Source: Clostridia bacterium
Lineage (GTDB): Bacteria > Bacillota > Clostridia > Oscillospirales > CAG-272
Direction of reading: 5' to 3'
NCBI GenBank assembly: GCA_017508665.1
Contig: JAFVYL010000014.1
Location: forward strand, 41,169 to 105,168
DNA: 64,000 nucleotides
Shown: positions 8,344 to 18,594 of the stretch, in pieces
Position numbering within the stretch: position 1 is the stretch's first letter
Layout: each line of letters starts with the position of its first letter
Program-made: the position numbers and the translations under genes
The notes under the pieces: model-generated
Told to the model about the DNA's origin: nothing
Databases searched by the model: none
The model's input: the letters and a program-made list of their open reading frames with translations, nothing else

Positions 8344-9081
8344 TTAAAGCGGCTTCTTGCATATCTGCGCGTAGGGACGCGGATAGTTTGCAGGAGTCCT
8401 TTCCTTTTTCGTAACGATAATAAGCGGATGTGTCAGCTCCTCATCAGCGCCCCTAAGAGAGATCTGCTCGACCTTTACGTCGCGGCCGCCGAGTGTTGAG
8501 ATAGCGCGCTTTGCACCCTGGAGCTCAAACTCTGCGTTTTTGCCCTTCATAGCCATAAACTGACCGCCTACCCTTACGTAGGGGAGACACAGCTCGGAGA
8601 GTACGCGCATTTCAGCCACGGCGCGTGCCGTAACCACGTCAAATTTATCACGGTACAGGGGGTTTTTGCCTCCGTCCTCGGCTCTCATAGCTACAGCCTC
8701 GACGTTTTCAATGCCCAAAAGCCTTGCCGTTTCGTTCACGTATCCTATGCGCTTTGCCGTGGAGTCTACAGCAAAAATATGCACGTCGGGGCGTAATATC
8801 GCCACGGGAAGTGTCGGGAAACCTGCGCCGCAGCCGATGTCAGCGATCTTTGCATCCTTAGGCAGCCTCACCGCGAGTGCGGCACAGTCTGCATAGTGGT
8901 TGAGTATGATCTTGTCAACGTCGGTGATAGCCGTGAGATTGTATTTCTCGTTTTCCTCGAGCATTCTCTCGGTCAGCGCGAGAAATTTTTCGCTGATCTC
9001 GAGTGAGAGAAGCTTAGAGAAGCCGTTTTCACCAAAAACCTTAGTAAGCTTTGATATAAAGCTCTGTCTTTCAATAGCCAT
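8344..9081 (-). CDS. rsmG: 16S rRNA (guanine-527 N7)-methyltransferase RsmG
   Basis: A 245-residue class I methyltransferase that uses S-adenosylmethionine to methylate G527 of 16S rRNA. The signature is clear: KYNLTAITD in the N-terminal helices, the SAM loop DIGCGAGFPTLP (about residues 81-92), the acidic end of strand 2 in FAVDSTAKR, and VTARAVAEM then VGGQFMAMKG as in GidB. Length matches the family (about 210-250). In Firmicutes rsmG normally sits in the mnmE-mnmG-rsmG-noc-parA-parB stretch near the origin. Here the next genes are a Nudix enzyme and a Noc-like fragment, while mnmE and mnmG are absent from the window. Confidence 0.97.
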   Translation of the reverse strand: MAIERQSFISKLTKVFGENGFSKLLSLEISEKFLALTERMLEENEKYNLTAITDVDKIILNHYADCAALAVRLPKDAKIADIGCGAGFPTLPVAILRPDVHIFAVDSTAKRIGYVNETARLLGIENVEAVAMRAEDGGKNPLYRDKFDVVTARAVAEMRVLSELCLPYVRVGGQFMAMKGKNAEFELQGAKRAISTLGGRDVKVEQISLRGADEELTHPLIIVTKKERTPANYPRPYAQICKKPL

Positions 9082-9113
9082 ATTATTCTGCCTTTACAAA
9101 TCTTTGTGAGTAT

Positions 9114-9142
9114 ATTTTAGCACATGCGTCCGCGTATGTCAA
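9114..9142 (-). promoter_or_regulatory. Promoter of rsmG
   Basis: TTGACA, 17 bases, TAAAAT with a TG extended -10 on the minus strand, about 30 bases before the rsmG start. Confidence 0.8.
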
Positions 9143-9172
9143 CATAATACGTGCGCGCTTTTTTATTTGGTA

Positions 9173-9201
9173 TTGATTCGCTGCCATATTTGTGATACAA
9201 T
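9173..9201 (+). promoter_or_regulatory. Promoter of the GH78-like gene
   Basis: TTGATT, 17 bases, TACAAT. The predicted transcript start near 9208 lies downstream of a GTG at 9206, which decides for the ATG at 9233 as the translation start. Confidence 0.75.
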
Positions 9202-9232
9202 GTAAGTGACAGTACGTTTTTTGAGGTTGAAT

Positions 9233-11194
9233 ATGAACGCTTTTGAAAAATCAAAATGGATATGGCCCGTGGCTGATGCCAAAGCGGATGAGTATGCCGA
9301 GTTTTACGAGGTTGTAGACTTTTACGGCAGAGAAGCAGAGCTGTATATATCCTCGGACAGCAATTATACGGTATACGTAAACGGCTCGCTCGCCGCATTC
9401 GGTCAGTATGCCGATTTTCCGTACAGTAAGGTATATGATAAAATTGATATCTCCCGATATATGAGACAGGGGAAGAACGTTGTCGCATTCCGCGTTTGGT
9501 ATTACGGTATCGATACTACGTCGACATATTATCCCGGCAAAGCAGGACTTATCTACTCCATAATCTCGGACGGGGTGACGGCAGCCGTATCGTCAGCCAA
9601 GACGATGTCCAGACTCTCTCCAACCTTCGTACCCTACAAGTGCAAGGGAATTACCATGCAGCTCGGACTAAGCTTTGAATACGACTCAAAGCGCGCGGAC
9701 GCTTGGATGCTCGGAGAGGCGGATGATAGATATCCGTTTGGCAGTAGCACGGAAATCGATATATCCTGTGTGATGCGCCCGAGGACCTGCCTGCGCACCG
9801 AGTTCGGTGAAACTCATAAAGGTAGGGAAATAACGGGAAAAGGCAATACCCCTACCTCTCCCCACGGACGTATATTTGACCTCGGATGCGAGGCAGTAGG
9901 CTTCATCTGTCTCCGCTTTGCGACAGAGTCGGAAGCTCCCGTGACCGTAGCCTTTGGAGAGCATCTTGCCGACGGACACGTCAGACAAAAGGTCGGCGGA
10001 CGTGATTTCAGCTTTGTCTATCACCCCACCCGTGGTGAGATAAACTACTATATGAATGCTTTTCGTCGCTTCGGCTGTAGATATATCGAGCTTATTTCGG
10101 ACGAGCCGCTCACAGACGTCGAGGTATCACTCCGCAGTGTCGTATATCCCGTGACTGATTTGGACTCTCCGGAGTCGCTCACCGCCATTGAACAGAAGAT
10201 CTACGATGCTTGCGTATACACTCTCAAGTGCTGTATGCACGAGCACTACGAGGACTGTCCTTGGCGCGAGCAGGCACTTTACACCATGGATAGCCGCAAT
10301 CAGATGCTTGCAGGCTATTACGCCTTTGGCGAGAGGCTTTTCCCGAAAGCAAACCTTGAGCTTATCGCCGAGGACAACCGTCCCGACGGCCTGCTCTCTA
10401 TATGCTATCCTATCAAGCGCGACTTCGCGATCCCGTCATTCTCACTCCATTTTGTGACCGAATGTGAGGAATATCTCCGCTACACAGCCGACGACGGTTT
10501 TATCCGCCGTATATACCCGAAGATTGCCGCGACTCTTAACACCTTTATTGACCGTATCGACGGCAGCGGCCTTGTAAAGACCTTCTCGGGCAGGGATATG
10601 TGGAACTTTTACGAGTGGGAGGACGGACTCGACGGAAGTCTCTACGGAGTATTGAAGGAAGAGAGCAAAGAGGATTACGACCTCGCTCTGAACACACTTT
10701 TGTCTTATGCTATCTCGCGTATGATAAGTATAAACGAGAGGCTCGGACTTGACACGGATAGCCTCAAAGCTACAAAATCCGCCTTGAATACAGCTATTCA
10801 CGGATACTTCTACAGACCTGATGCCGCCCTTTACGAAACGAGAAAGGACAGCGCACACTTTGCTAAGCTGACCAATGCATTGTGCATTCTCGCAGGTGTC
10901 GCAGATGGGAATCTCGCCGTGCAGATAGCCGATCGGCTCACGACCGATGAGGCCCTCATTGATGCATCTCTCAGTATGCGCGCATTCCTCTATGATGCGC
11001 TCATTGAGGTCGACCGTGTTAAGTATTCGGCATATATTCTCTCGGATATCGAGCGTATTTACGCACCTATGCTAAAGACGGGAAACAACACTGTCTGGGA
11101 GACCGAGCTCGGCGAAGCTGATTTTGATAGCGCAGGCTCGCTCTGTCACGGCTGGTCATCGATACCGATATATTACTACAACTTGTTGAAGTAA
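9233..11194 (+). CDS. GH78-type alpha-L-rhamnosidase-like six-hairpin glycosidase
   Basis: This 653-residue protein has the layout of GH78-type enzymes: an N-terminal beta domain (KSKWIW, then SDSNYTVYVNG) followed by an (alpha/alpha)6 barrel. The barrel entry HEHYEDCPWREQALYTMDSR is the conserved acidic motif of the family (about residues 334-353), and GRDMWNFYEWEDGLDG lies in the region that normally supplies catalytic carboxylates. No signal peptide, so cytoplasmic. Start ATG at 9233 follows GAGGTTG. It stands alone between rsmG and the RHS gene, without a clear terminator. Rhamnosidase activity is the family norm, but this branch includes enzymes of unknown specificity. Confidence 0.85.
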   Translation: MNAFEKSKWIWPVADAKADEYAEFYEVVDFYGREAELYISSDSNYTVYVNGSLAAFGQYADFPYSKVYDKIDISRYMRQGKNVVAFRVWYYGIDTTSTYYPGKAGLIYSIISDGVTAAVSSAKTMSRLSPTFVPYKCKGITMQLGLSFEYDSKRADAWMLGEADDRYPFGSSTEIDISCVMRPRTCLRTEFGETHKGREITGKGNTPTSPHGRIFDLGCEAVGFICLRFATESEAPVTVAFGEHLADGHVRQKVGGRDFSFVYHPTRGEINYYMNAFRRFGCRYIELISDEPLTDVEVSLRSVVYPVTDLDSPESLTAIEQKIYDACVYTLKCCMHEHYEDCPWREQALYTMDSRNQMLAGYYAFGERLFPKANLELIAEDNRPDGLLSICYPIKRDFAIPSFSLHFVTECEEYLRYTADDGFIRRIYPKIAATLNTFIDRIDGSGLVKTFSGRDMWNFYEWEDGLDGSLYGVLKEESKEDYDLALNTLLSYAISRMISINERLGLDTDSLKATKSALNTAIHGYFYRPDAALYETRKDSAHFAKLTNALCILAGVADGNLAVQIADRLTTDEALIDASLSMRAFLYDALIEVDRVKYSAYILSDIERIYAPMLKTGNNTVWETELGEADFDSAGSLCHGWSSIPIYYYNLLK

Positions 11195-11220
11195 ATGCAG
11201 AATCCGGATTTCATTATGTA

Positions 11221-11250
11221 TTGACAAATATTGTAAAACCGTGCTACAAT
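11221..11250 (+). promoter_or_regulatory. Promoter of the RHS gene
   Basis: TTGACA, 18 bases, TACAAT. About 90 bases of leader precede the start codon at 11344. Confidence 0.75.
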
Positions 11251-11343
11251 TAAATAAAAGTTAAAGAAGGAGGTATCCGCCAATGCAGCACTTTGTTTTT
11301 GAGATTACTTTTACAAATAAAAATTGCGAAAGGAAAGCAGAAA

Positions 11344-14300
11344 ATGAAGCAAAGAATTCACTTGGCGATGAGTTACCTACGCAGAAATAGAATAGCTACA
11401 CGACTGCTCTCGGCAGCCCTTAGCTTCGTTCTTCTTTTTTACGTAATTCCTTCGACTATCTATGCGGAAATCGCAGAAGCGTTCGATCAGACAGATAGCG
11501 AAAACTATGCCATAAACAACGAGACCGCAATAAACGACCTATATAATGAAGAATATAAAGTAACTGCAGAAAATGTGCTTGACGAAATTATCTATGAGGC
11601 TACCGAGCTGAGAGAAGAGAACGTCAAGCACTTTCGTCTTTCTGACGGAAGTTATTTAGCCGCGCAGTATAATTCCCCTGTTCACGTCCTTGATGAATAC
11701 GGACAGTGGCAGGATATAGATAATTCTCTCTCCGAATCCGGCGGCGAATATTCAAACGCGAGTGCAAGCGTCAAATTCGCTAAGAAGATAACGGGAAATC
11801 ACACGCTCTTCACCTTGCACGACGGAGATACAAAAATAACTCTAAGCTTAATAGATGCAGTAAAAGGAACTGTCGGATCGGTAAAGAATAATTCCGATGC
11901 CGAAGAAACTACAAAGCTGCAAAAAATGATTAACCTCGAGAAATTATCCTCGAGTATCATGTACAAGGACATCTTGGACGGCACAGACCTCGAGTACGTT
12001 GTGTACTCCAAGAACGTAAAGGAAAACATTATAGTTAAGGAGAAAAAGGACTCGTATTCCTATACATTTGATCTCAAGCTGAACGGACTCACACCTGCTC
12101 TTACCGAGAGCGGAGATATTCTCCTCACAGACGATCTCACAGGAGAAGTGAAGTACACTATCCCCGCCCCCGTGGTGTTTGATTCAAATAAATGCTACGC
12201 CCCCGACGGTGTTGCAGAATATTCCCTGACACATACAAACGGTGAGAGATACGTTCTCGAAATAAGTGTAAACGCAGAATGGATGAATGCGCAAGAGAGA
12301 GCTTTTCCTGTTACGGTAGATCCGACGGTAAAAAGCGATAGTATGGTATCTGACACATACATTGATATAGCCTCTCCGACGACGCCTAACAGCGAATCGG
12401 ATACGCTTTTAGTTAAAAGTGATCCGAATGCGCTTTGTCAAGCGTATTTAAAGTTCTTGAATCTTCCCAACGTGCCGCTCGCTTCATATATCACACACGC
12501 AGAGCTGTTCTTCACGGCAACGCCCGCAACGTCCGAGGCAAGCTACGTGGGCGTGTACGAGGTAATGTCTAATTGGTTTCCTAATTTGACTTGGGAGCAG
12601 TATGATCAGAACAATGGCAGCGGAAAGCTCAATTCTATTCCCATCGACTATGCGATAATCGATGAAAGCGGCCCGATTTCATTCGACCTTACAGAATTTT
12701 TATCAAAATGGTATTATTATAAAAACAGCGGCTATGTCGAGCAGGACGGATTGGCAATAGCACCTATCCCCGGGTATGCGGCAAACGTTACACTTGACTC
12801 TATGGAATCCGGCGAGGCGACACGCCCGACACTTTTCATCACCTACAAGGATATGAAGGGCATTGAGTCGTATTGGCAGTACTCTTCGCATAGCACGGAG
12901 GCAGGTACAGGCAGTGTAAATCTTGCTAACGGAAATCTGGTATTCTCAATCCCGACCTTAAGCGCAACAGATAATCTTTTCGGATTTACGCCGACACTTG
13001 TATATAACTCCGCTATGTTTTATCTTAACTACATGAGCTATACGGTGATAGGTACTGCATATAACAGACCGTCCGCAGCATATGGCTTTAAGATAAACGC
13101 ATGTGAAAGCATTATAGAAAAGATATCCCGCATTAACCCCGACGAGCCTGAACGCTACTACATATATGCGGATTCCGACGGCAGTGAGCATGAGTTCCAC
13201 CTCGACTCGGAAAACCGTTATACAGATGCAGACGGCTTAGGCCTTGAGCTCCAAATCAATGAAGACAGTCTTGTAATCATAGACAGCAGCAAAACTGTCA
13301 GAAGGTTTTTACGCTTGCCGGATGATGTTACCGGTATTATCAAATCAAGATGGTGTCTCTCAGAAATAGAGGACGTAAACGGCAATAAGCTCGTCTTTAG
13401 CGCAGATGCGTATAAACGCCCCACGTCGATCGGAGTAATACCGAATGGAGCAAACGAGAGCATCGAGTTATTAAAGCTCTTTTACAACTCTAAGGGCATT
13501 CTCTGTGCGGTATATAACCCAGAGAGCCGTCACTCGGTCATACTGAAATACTCGAGCGAGTGGAACTATCCTATATCATACAACGACTACTCCAACTACC
13601 TAAGACGCGTAGAGTATTGCTACGGAACGGACGCAACTACGGAAAATGACGTTATTTCTTACGCAACCACCGGTGTAGCGAACGCAAACGTCTTAGTACA
13701 CGAGGCTAAGAATTACAACTACGACGAGCTCGGAAAGCTGACAGAGGTGATAAACGTCACAACCGATACGTCGCTCAGGTACACCTGGGACGGTCACAAG
13801 ATAGTAAAGGTCAGCGAGTACGCAGGCACAACACTCGGTCAAGAGGTCGAAATGGTCTACGGAGGCAGTTATACCGAGGTCAGATCAAGCGGAAATGACG
13901 AGATCTTGCACACAGATGACGATATACTGACCTATTACGTATTCGACAGCACCGGCCGTGCAACAAGTATATATTCACGCTCAGCCGACAGCCGTGAAAT
14001 ATTAGGCGGAGTCACGGGCACGTACGACACACAGGAAGAGTCGAAAAACTCTATAACCGAGGAGATAGTTCTCGGATACGTGCGAAATAATCTTCTCGTA
14101 AACGGAGATTTCACCTACCCCGCATCCGACCCCTTGACACTTCCGTACTGGACGGCAAGCGGAGCGTCAAGAGTGAACGGAAACTGCATAGAAGATCCGA
14201 GCACGCTTACGGTAGGTTTCTTGGTAAATAAGTTCGCTCCCGCGTACATATCGCAGAGAGTCAGCTTAGAGCCCGGAAACTACGCATTCAGCATGCAGTA

Positions 14301-17300
14301 TGAAAGTAAGAACTGTACCAACGTAGACGGACTCGCGGAGTTTATAGACTCCGAATCGGGAAACGTATTACATAGCGAGATCATAAAGCTAAATGAAACC
14401 GACACCGCAAAACGAGGCATTTTGTTAACCTCATTCTCGCTTGACTATGCGGCAGAGATCGACGTCAAGATCTCCGTCACAGGCAAGGTGGGTATGGGAC
14501 GCTCGGTATCCGTTTATATAGGTAAATTAAAGCTGGAAAAAGGCAGAAATTCATCCGCGTACAATCTTGTTAACGACAGCTCTTTCACTTCGGGAATCGG
14601 CCCCGGAACAAAATGGAACGCATATAATCAAGGTACAGTGGTCGAGACCGATGCCGATGGCAACAAATACGTAGTGCTCACAGCCTCGGGAGGCACAAAT
14701 CTCCTTAAGCAGCAAGTGTTTGCCCGCACTCCGGCAGAGCTCGAAAACTTGGAAAATAACGCTGAGCTCATAAGCTCAAATGCCAGATTTATGATCTCCG
14801 GATATGCAAAAGCTGACACGGCTGTTCCCGAGGGAGAGTTCAGACTTTACGCAGAAGTCATCTACATGAGGGACGGATCTTATACATCGGTAATATATCC
14901 TGCAGATTTCACAAGAATGTCAGGCGAGTGGCAGTTCGCATCAGCCACGTTCTCTCTGAATAAGGATGCCAACGGTGATGATATCCCGCCTTATCTCTGT
15001 GTAAGCGCGATATATATTGTGTGCGACTACTCAGGACAGATCATAGGCACAGCCGCCTTTGATGATATATCCCTGACTTACGTGGAAGAAGAACAGAGGC
15101 AGGATATCTCTTACTCAGACGGTCTTCCCACGAAAGTTATTGATGGTTTCGACGAGGTTTATTACAGCTACAACTCTGACGGAAACGTCGTGAGAATGGC
15201 AGATAATAAAGGCAAGCTCATAGAATACGTATACGGGGCAAATCCCAACGTAGTAATACGTACAGAGGAGTATGAGTACGAGCTGAACGACGGAGTAAGT
15301 GTCTACCCGTTTGATAGTGACACACCCGATGCCTACATCACAAAGACCTACAAGTCCAAGACGGAGTATACGTACAACAGTTACGGTATGATCACCGAGG
15401 TAGTATGGTATGAGATACTCGACGGAGATCCAAATACCACAGGCAATCTCAGTAGGCAGACCTACACCTATGAGGTCACTCCCACATCCAAGATCTTCGG
15501 TACTCTGCTGAGCGAGAGGAGTGCGGACAGCGAGTATAGATACTTCTATGACAGCTCTACCGGCTGGCTCTTAGCTTCTCTTGATATAGGTTCAAACAAC
15601 GGTTACTCGTATACCTATGACGAGGTGGGCAGACTTCTAAAGGTTGAGCCGGCTATATATAACTCCTCGTCTGACACATATTCCGGATATACCACAAATA
15701 CAAAGGTGGAATATGACTACGATATCCGCAACAGACTCTCCGGCATATCCACAGACAGCACCGAGTACACACTCACATATGATATCTTTGGCAATTCGGA
15801 GAGTATAAGTATAGGCTCTCGCGTTCTTGCAGAGTATGAGTATAACGATAATAACGGCAAGATAAAGAAGATAGTATACGGCAACGGATACGAGGTAGAG
15901 TACGTATACAACGATCTCGAGCAGCTTGAAGCTATAAGGCACAAGGCGGATGAGAACGCGGAGTACGTAACGGCTTATGAGTATGAATACAACTCGGACG
16001 GTCAGCCTGCACTCACAAGAGATAATATAAACGGAATAGTCTTGGTCTACAAATATGACGTCTGCGGCAAGCTCATAGGATATGGCGAGTACACCTCTGA
16101 CGATTATGACACCGTAACAGATACGTATATTACCTATGACGATCATCTGAGAGTCAGCAGGACGGATAACATATTCAGCTACACGGGCGGTACGGATACC
16201 GTAACGAGCAGCTATACTTATCTTCCCGACGGCAAGCTGCAGGGATACACAGTTGATAGCGGATTTAATTTAAGCGGTGAGTATATCTACGACTCACTTG
16301 ACAGAATATCCGAGGTGGTGTATAATGTAAATGAAGATGAGCTTACTATCTCGGAGTCCTATACGTACGCTACCGACTCTGTCTACGGTGCGAGCGGTCA
16401 CGTAACCCGTTACACGTACAACGTAGGCTCGCAAAGCACAGCATATACCTACACGTATAATGATGCAGGGTATATAACCAAGATACGATACAACGCCGGC
16501 GGTCAGACTGTGACCTATACCTATGACGGCAAAGGACAGCTGATTGGTGAAGATAACGACATCACAGGATACACCTACACGTACACTTATGATGCGGCAG
16601 GCAATCTAACCAGGGTTTCATACGTCGCTCAGTCTAATGACGGATTTATTCAGATGGGTAGCGGCGACACATCTACCACTTTTGCTCTTACACCGCTTTT
16701 ACCTAATCTGCCTGTTCCAACGGTAAATACATACACCTACTCCGACTCCGAATGGGGTGACCTGCTTACTAAGTATAACGGTGTAAGTATTACTTATGAC
16801 GAGATAGGCAATCCGCTGAGTTATTACAATGGCTCAAGCTACACATTCTCTTGGCAAGGCAGAAAGCTCATAGGTGCTGTAAAGGGCACAAATACAATGT
16901 CCTTTGAGTACGATATTGACGGCTTGAGAATAAGCAAAACCACAAATGGTGTAACAACGCACTATGTATATAACGGAGAGCTTCTACTTGCAGAATATAC
17001 AGATACGACTACTGTTGTTTACATCTATGATGCTAACGGTGCACCTATAGGATTTAAGTGTAGACTAAACACATACGAGCAAGACGTATGGGATATATAT
17101 TGGTATGGCAAGAATCTGCAAGGCGATATTGCAAGCATTTACGATTCAACCGGCACTGAGCTTATATCCTACACCTACACCGCTTGGGGTACAACTACAA
17201 AGGATTATTACAACAACGGCGCAAACACAACCGCAGTACATAATAATCTCACATATAGAGGCTACTACTACGACTCTGACCTTGGTATGTACTATCTGCA

Positions 17301-17895
17301 AAGTAGGTACTATGACCCTGCGATTTGTAGGTTTATAAATGCGGATAGTTATGTTTCCACAGGACAAGGCATAAATTCTTATAACATGTTCGCATATTGT
17401 GGTAATAACCCTATTATGTATGTTGATCCTACTGGAGAGTTCCCTGTACTTGCTATTTTGATAATAGCTATCTGTACAGTAGTTGGTGGTATTGTTGGAT
17501 ATCAAGTTGCTAATAATGTTGAAGAGGAAAGGAGAGTCCAGCAATCAGGAGAGACAGAAGATCAGAAGTTAGGCGATGATGTTTTAGACATATCAAACGA
17601 AGAATATAAAATGCCAACATGGGAGAAAATAGGATATATTGCTGGTGGTGCTTTGATGGGTACTGCGACATCAGGTGCTGTTCTTATGATATCAGGTGCA
17701 GGAGGGACATTGCTAACTAGATCAACATCTAAATTAATAGCAGGGTTTTCTATGACAGGTCCTCAGCTCTTTGCCCTTGGTGCTTCTGTTAGTGATATTG
17801 CTTTAACATTAGTTTCCCCATTTTTAAACATAGATATAGAACTTGTTGAATATCCAGAAAGTCAATATAAAAACGCCCCCACTTACATGCCATAA
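11344..17895 (+). CDS. Secreted RHS/YD-repeat protein with variable C-terminal tail
   Basis: A 2183-residue wall or secreted protein. Order: signal segment (residues about 19-41, LLSAALSFVLLFYVIPS), N-terminal wall-protein region, a DNRLRE-like domain (about 330-500), RHS entry GTGSVNLANGNLVF (about 520), YD repeats, two jelly-roll-like segments each opening with a LVNG/LVND motif (about 915-1240), more YD repeats (about 1260-1950), and the RHS core end with SRYYDPAICRFINADSY and YVDPTGEF (about 2027). The last 150 residues are AT-richer than the rest and carry two or three hydrophobic Gly-rich segments. AAAGGAAA precedes the ATG; an in-frame upstream ATG at 11293 would spoil the signal peptide. 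RHS shells usually enclose such tails, many of them toxins. That this tail is a toxin is inferred from layout and from the next gene. Confidence 0.92.
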   Translation: MKQRIHLAMSYLRRNRIATRLLSAALSFVLLFYVIPSTIYAEIAEAFDQTDSENYAINNETAINDLYNEEYKVTAENVLDEIIYEATELREENVKHFRLSDGSYLAAQYNSPVHVLDEYGQWQDIDNSLSESGGEYSNASASVKFAKKITGNHTLFTLHDGDTKITLSLIDAVKGTVGSVKNNSDAEETTKLQKMINLEKLSSSIMYKDILDGTDLEYVVYSKNVKENIIVKEKKDSYSYTFDLKLNGLTPALTESGDILLTDDLTGEVKYTIPAPVVFDSNKCYAPDGVAEYSLTHTNGERYVLEISVNAEWMNAQERAFPVTVDPTVKSDSMVSDTYIDIASPTTPNSESDTLLVKSDPNALCQAYLKFLNLPNVPLASYITHAELFFTATPATSEASYVGVYEVMSNWFPNLTWEQYDQNNGSGKLNSIPIDYAIIDESGPISFDLTEFLSKWYYYKNSGYVEQDGLAIAPIPGYAANVTLDSMESGEATRPTLFITYKDMKGIESYWQYSSHSTEAGTGSVNLANGNLVFSIPTLSATDNLFGFTPTLVYNSAMFYLNYMSYTVIGTAYNRPSAAYGFKINACESIIEKISRINPDEPERYYIYADSDGSEHEFHLDSENRYTDADGLGLELQINEDSLVIIDSSKTVRRFLRLPDDVTGIIKSRWCLSEIEDVNGNKLVFSADAYKRPTSIGVIPNGANESIELLKLFYNSKGILCAVYNPESRHSVILKYSSEWNYPISYNDYSNYLRRVEYCYGTDATTENDVISYATTGVANANVLVHEAKNYNYDELGKLTEVINVTTDTSLRYTWDGHKIVKVSEYAGTTLGQEVEMVYGGSYTEVRSSGNDEILHTDDDILTYYVFDSTGRATSIYSRSADSREILGGVTGTYDTQEESKNSITEEIVLGYVRNNLLVNGDFTYPASDPLTLPYWTASGASRVNGNCIEDPSTLTVGFLVNKFAPAYISQRVSLEPGNYAFSMQYESKNCTNVDGLAEFIDSESGNVLHSEIIKLNETDTAKRGILLTSFSLDYAAEIDVKISVTGKVGMGRSVSVYIGKLKLEKGRNSSAYNLVNDSSFTSGIGPGTKWNAYNQGTVVETDADGNKYVVLTASGGTNLLKQQVFARTPAELENLENNAELISSNARFMISGYAKADTAVPEGEFRLYAEVIYMRDGSYTSVIYPADFTRMSGEWQFASATFSLNKDANGDDIPPYLCVSAIYIVCDYSGQIIGTAAFDDISLTYVEEEQRQDISYSDGLPTKVIDGFDEVYYSYNSDGNVVRMADNKGKLIEYVYGANPNVVIRTEEYEYELNDGVSVYPFDSDTPDAYITKTYKSKTEYTYNSYGMITEVVWYEILDGDPNTTGNLSRQTYTYEVTPTSKIFGTLLSERSADSEYRYFYDSSTGWLLASLDIGSNNGYSYTYDEVGRLLKVEPAIYNSSSDTYSGYTTNTKVEYDYDIRNRLSGISTDSTEYTLTYDIFGNSESISIGSRVLAEYEYNDNNGKIKKIVYGNGYEVEYVYNDLEQLEAIRHKADENAEYVTAYEYEYNSDGQPALTRDNINGIVLVYKYDVCGKLIGYGEYTSDDYDTVTDTYITYDDHLRVSRTDNIFSYTGGTDTVTSSYTYLPDGKLQGYTVDSGFNLSGEYIYDSLDRISEVVYNVNEDELTISESYTYATDSVYGASGHVTRYTYNVGSQSTAYTYTYNDAGYITKIRYNAGGQTVTYTYDGKGQLIGEDNDITGYTYTYTYDAAGNLTRVSYVAQSNDGFIQMGSGDTSTTFALTPLLPNLPVPTVNTYTYSDSEWGDLLTKYNGVSITYDEIGNPLSYYNGSSYTFSWQGRKLIGAVKGTNTMSFEYDIDGLRISKTTNGVTTHYVYNGELLLAEYTDTTTVVYIYDANGAPIGFKCRLNTYEQDVWDIYWYGKNLQGDIASIYDSTGTELISYTYTAWGTTTKDYYNNGANTTAVHNNLTYRGYYYDSDLGMYYLQSRYYDPAICRFINADSYVSTGQGINSYNMFAYCGNNPIMYVDPTGEFPVLAILIIAICTVVGGIVGYQVANNVEEERRVQQSGETEDQKLGDDVLDISNEEYKMPTWEKIGYIAGGALMGTATSGAVLMISGAGGTLLTRSTSKLIAGFSMTGPQLFALGASVSDIALTLVSPFLNIDIELVEYPESQYKNAPTYMP

Positions 17896-17910
17896 TCGAG
17901 AGGATTTAAT

Positions 17911-18411
17911 ATGATTGAATTTAATGGGAAAATTTCAGGTTTAGCTGAAAAACATATGTGGAAAAGAGGCAAGCGAATTACACTTGCTATATTAATTTTA
18001 GGTTTAACAGTCCTTTTTCCGTTTGTAATTCTGCTATGGCGAAAACTGGAGTCATTTTATGGATTCAATATATGGGTACTTCCTGTGATGTATGTTTCGC
18101 TTTTTATTATTTTGCCTTTAATTGCTTGGGTACTGCCAAAAAGCAAAAAAGAAAAGAACGATCTTGTCACTAACAAAGTCTTCACGGATGAAGAATACAT
18201 TGTTGTTGTTTTAAGCAACGGTCATGAAGAATATAAACTTATATCAAAAGCTAAACGTGTTAATGATTATGGCGATTTTTATGAAATTGTTTTCCCTTTG
18301 AGTGCAGGAATTAGCGAAAATTTTATCTGCCAAAAAAGCTTGCTTACAAAAGGTACTCTTGAAGAATTCGAGGCGCTTTTTGAAGGTAAGATTGTAAGAA
18401 AAAGCACATAA
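17911..18411 (+). CDS. Small two-span membrane protein, candidate immunity protein for the RHS tail
   Basis: A 166-residue protein starting 15 bases after the RHS stop, with GAGAGGA before its ATG, so it is co-transcribed. Two membrane spans (about residues 24-47 and 54-76) are followed by a charged linker KSKKEKND and a soluble domain of about 85 residues ending in a segment reminiscent of YcxB-like domains. Base composition is AT-rich like the RHS tail and unlike the RHS body, as expected if tail and this gene arrived together. Immunity genes of polymorphic toxins sit exactly here. The family is not recognised with certainty. Confidence 0.8.
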   Translation: MIEFNGKISGLAEKHMWKRGKRITLAILILGLTVLFPFVILLWRKLESFYGFNIWVLPVMYVSLFIILPLIAWVLPKSKKEKNDLVTNKVFTDEEYIVVVLSNGHEEYKLISKAKRVNDYGDFYEIVFPLSAGISENFICQKSLLTKGTLEEFEALFEGKIVRKST

Positions 18412-18448
18412 CTTAATTAAATCAACAACTGCAAACAAAGCAGTTCCC

Positions 18449-18480
18449 GAGAGCCCGATTCGTCGGGCTCTCATTTATTT
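18449..18480 (+). terminator. Terminator of the RHS unit
   Basis: A 10 bp stem GAGAGCCCGA with a TTCG tetraloop, followed by a T-rich tail. Confidence 0.85.
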
Positions 18481-18516
18481 TTGCCGGCGAAATAATAAAG
18501 TGTGAGATAAAAAGAA

Positions 18517-18579
18517 AAAGCGCCTACTGATTAGCGTGATTTGTCTGTTAAGGACATCACGCTAATCGGTAGGCGCTTT
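18517..18579 (-). terminator. Unusually long inverted repeat acting as terminator of the oxidoreductase operon
   Basis: Two 24-base arms (18517-18540 and 18556-18579) pair with a single G-T wobble around a 15-base loop. On the minus strand the hairpin comes 16 bases after the oxidoreductase stop and is followed by a T-rich run, so it can terminate that operon. The stem is about twice the usual length. Confidence 0.75.
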
Positions 18580-18594
18580 GTAATTTGTATGATA

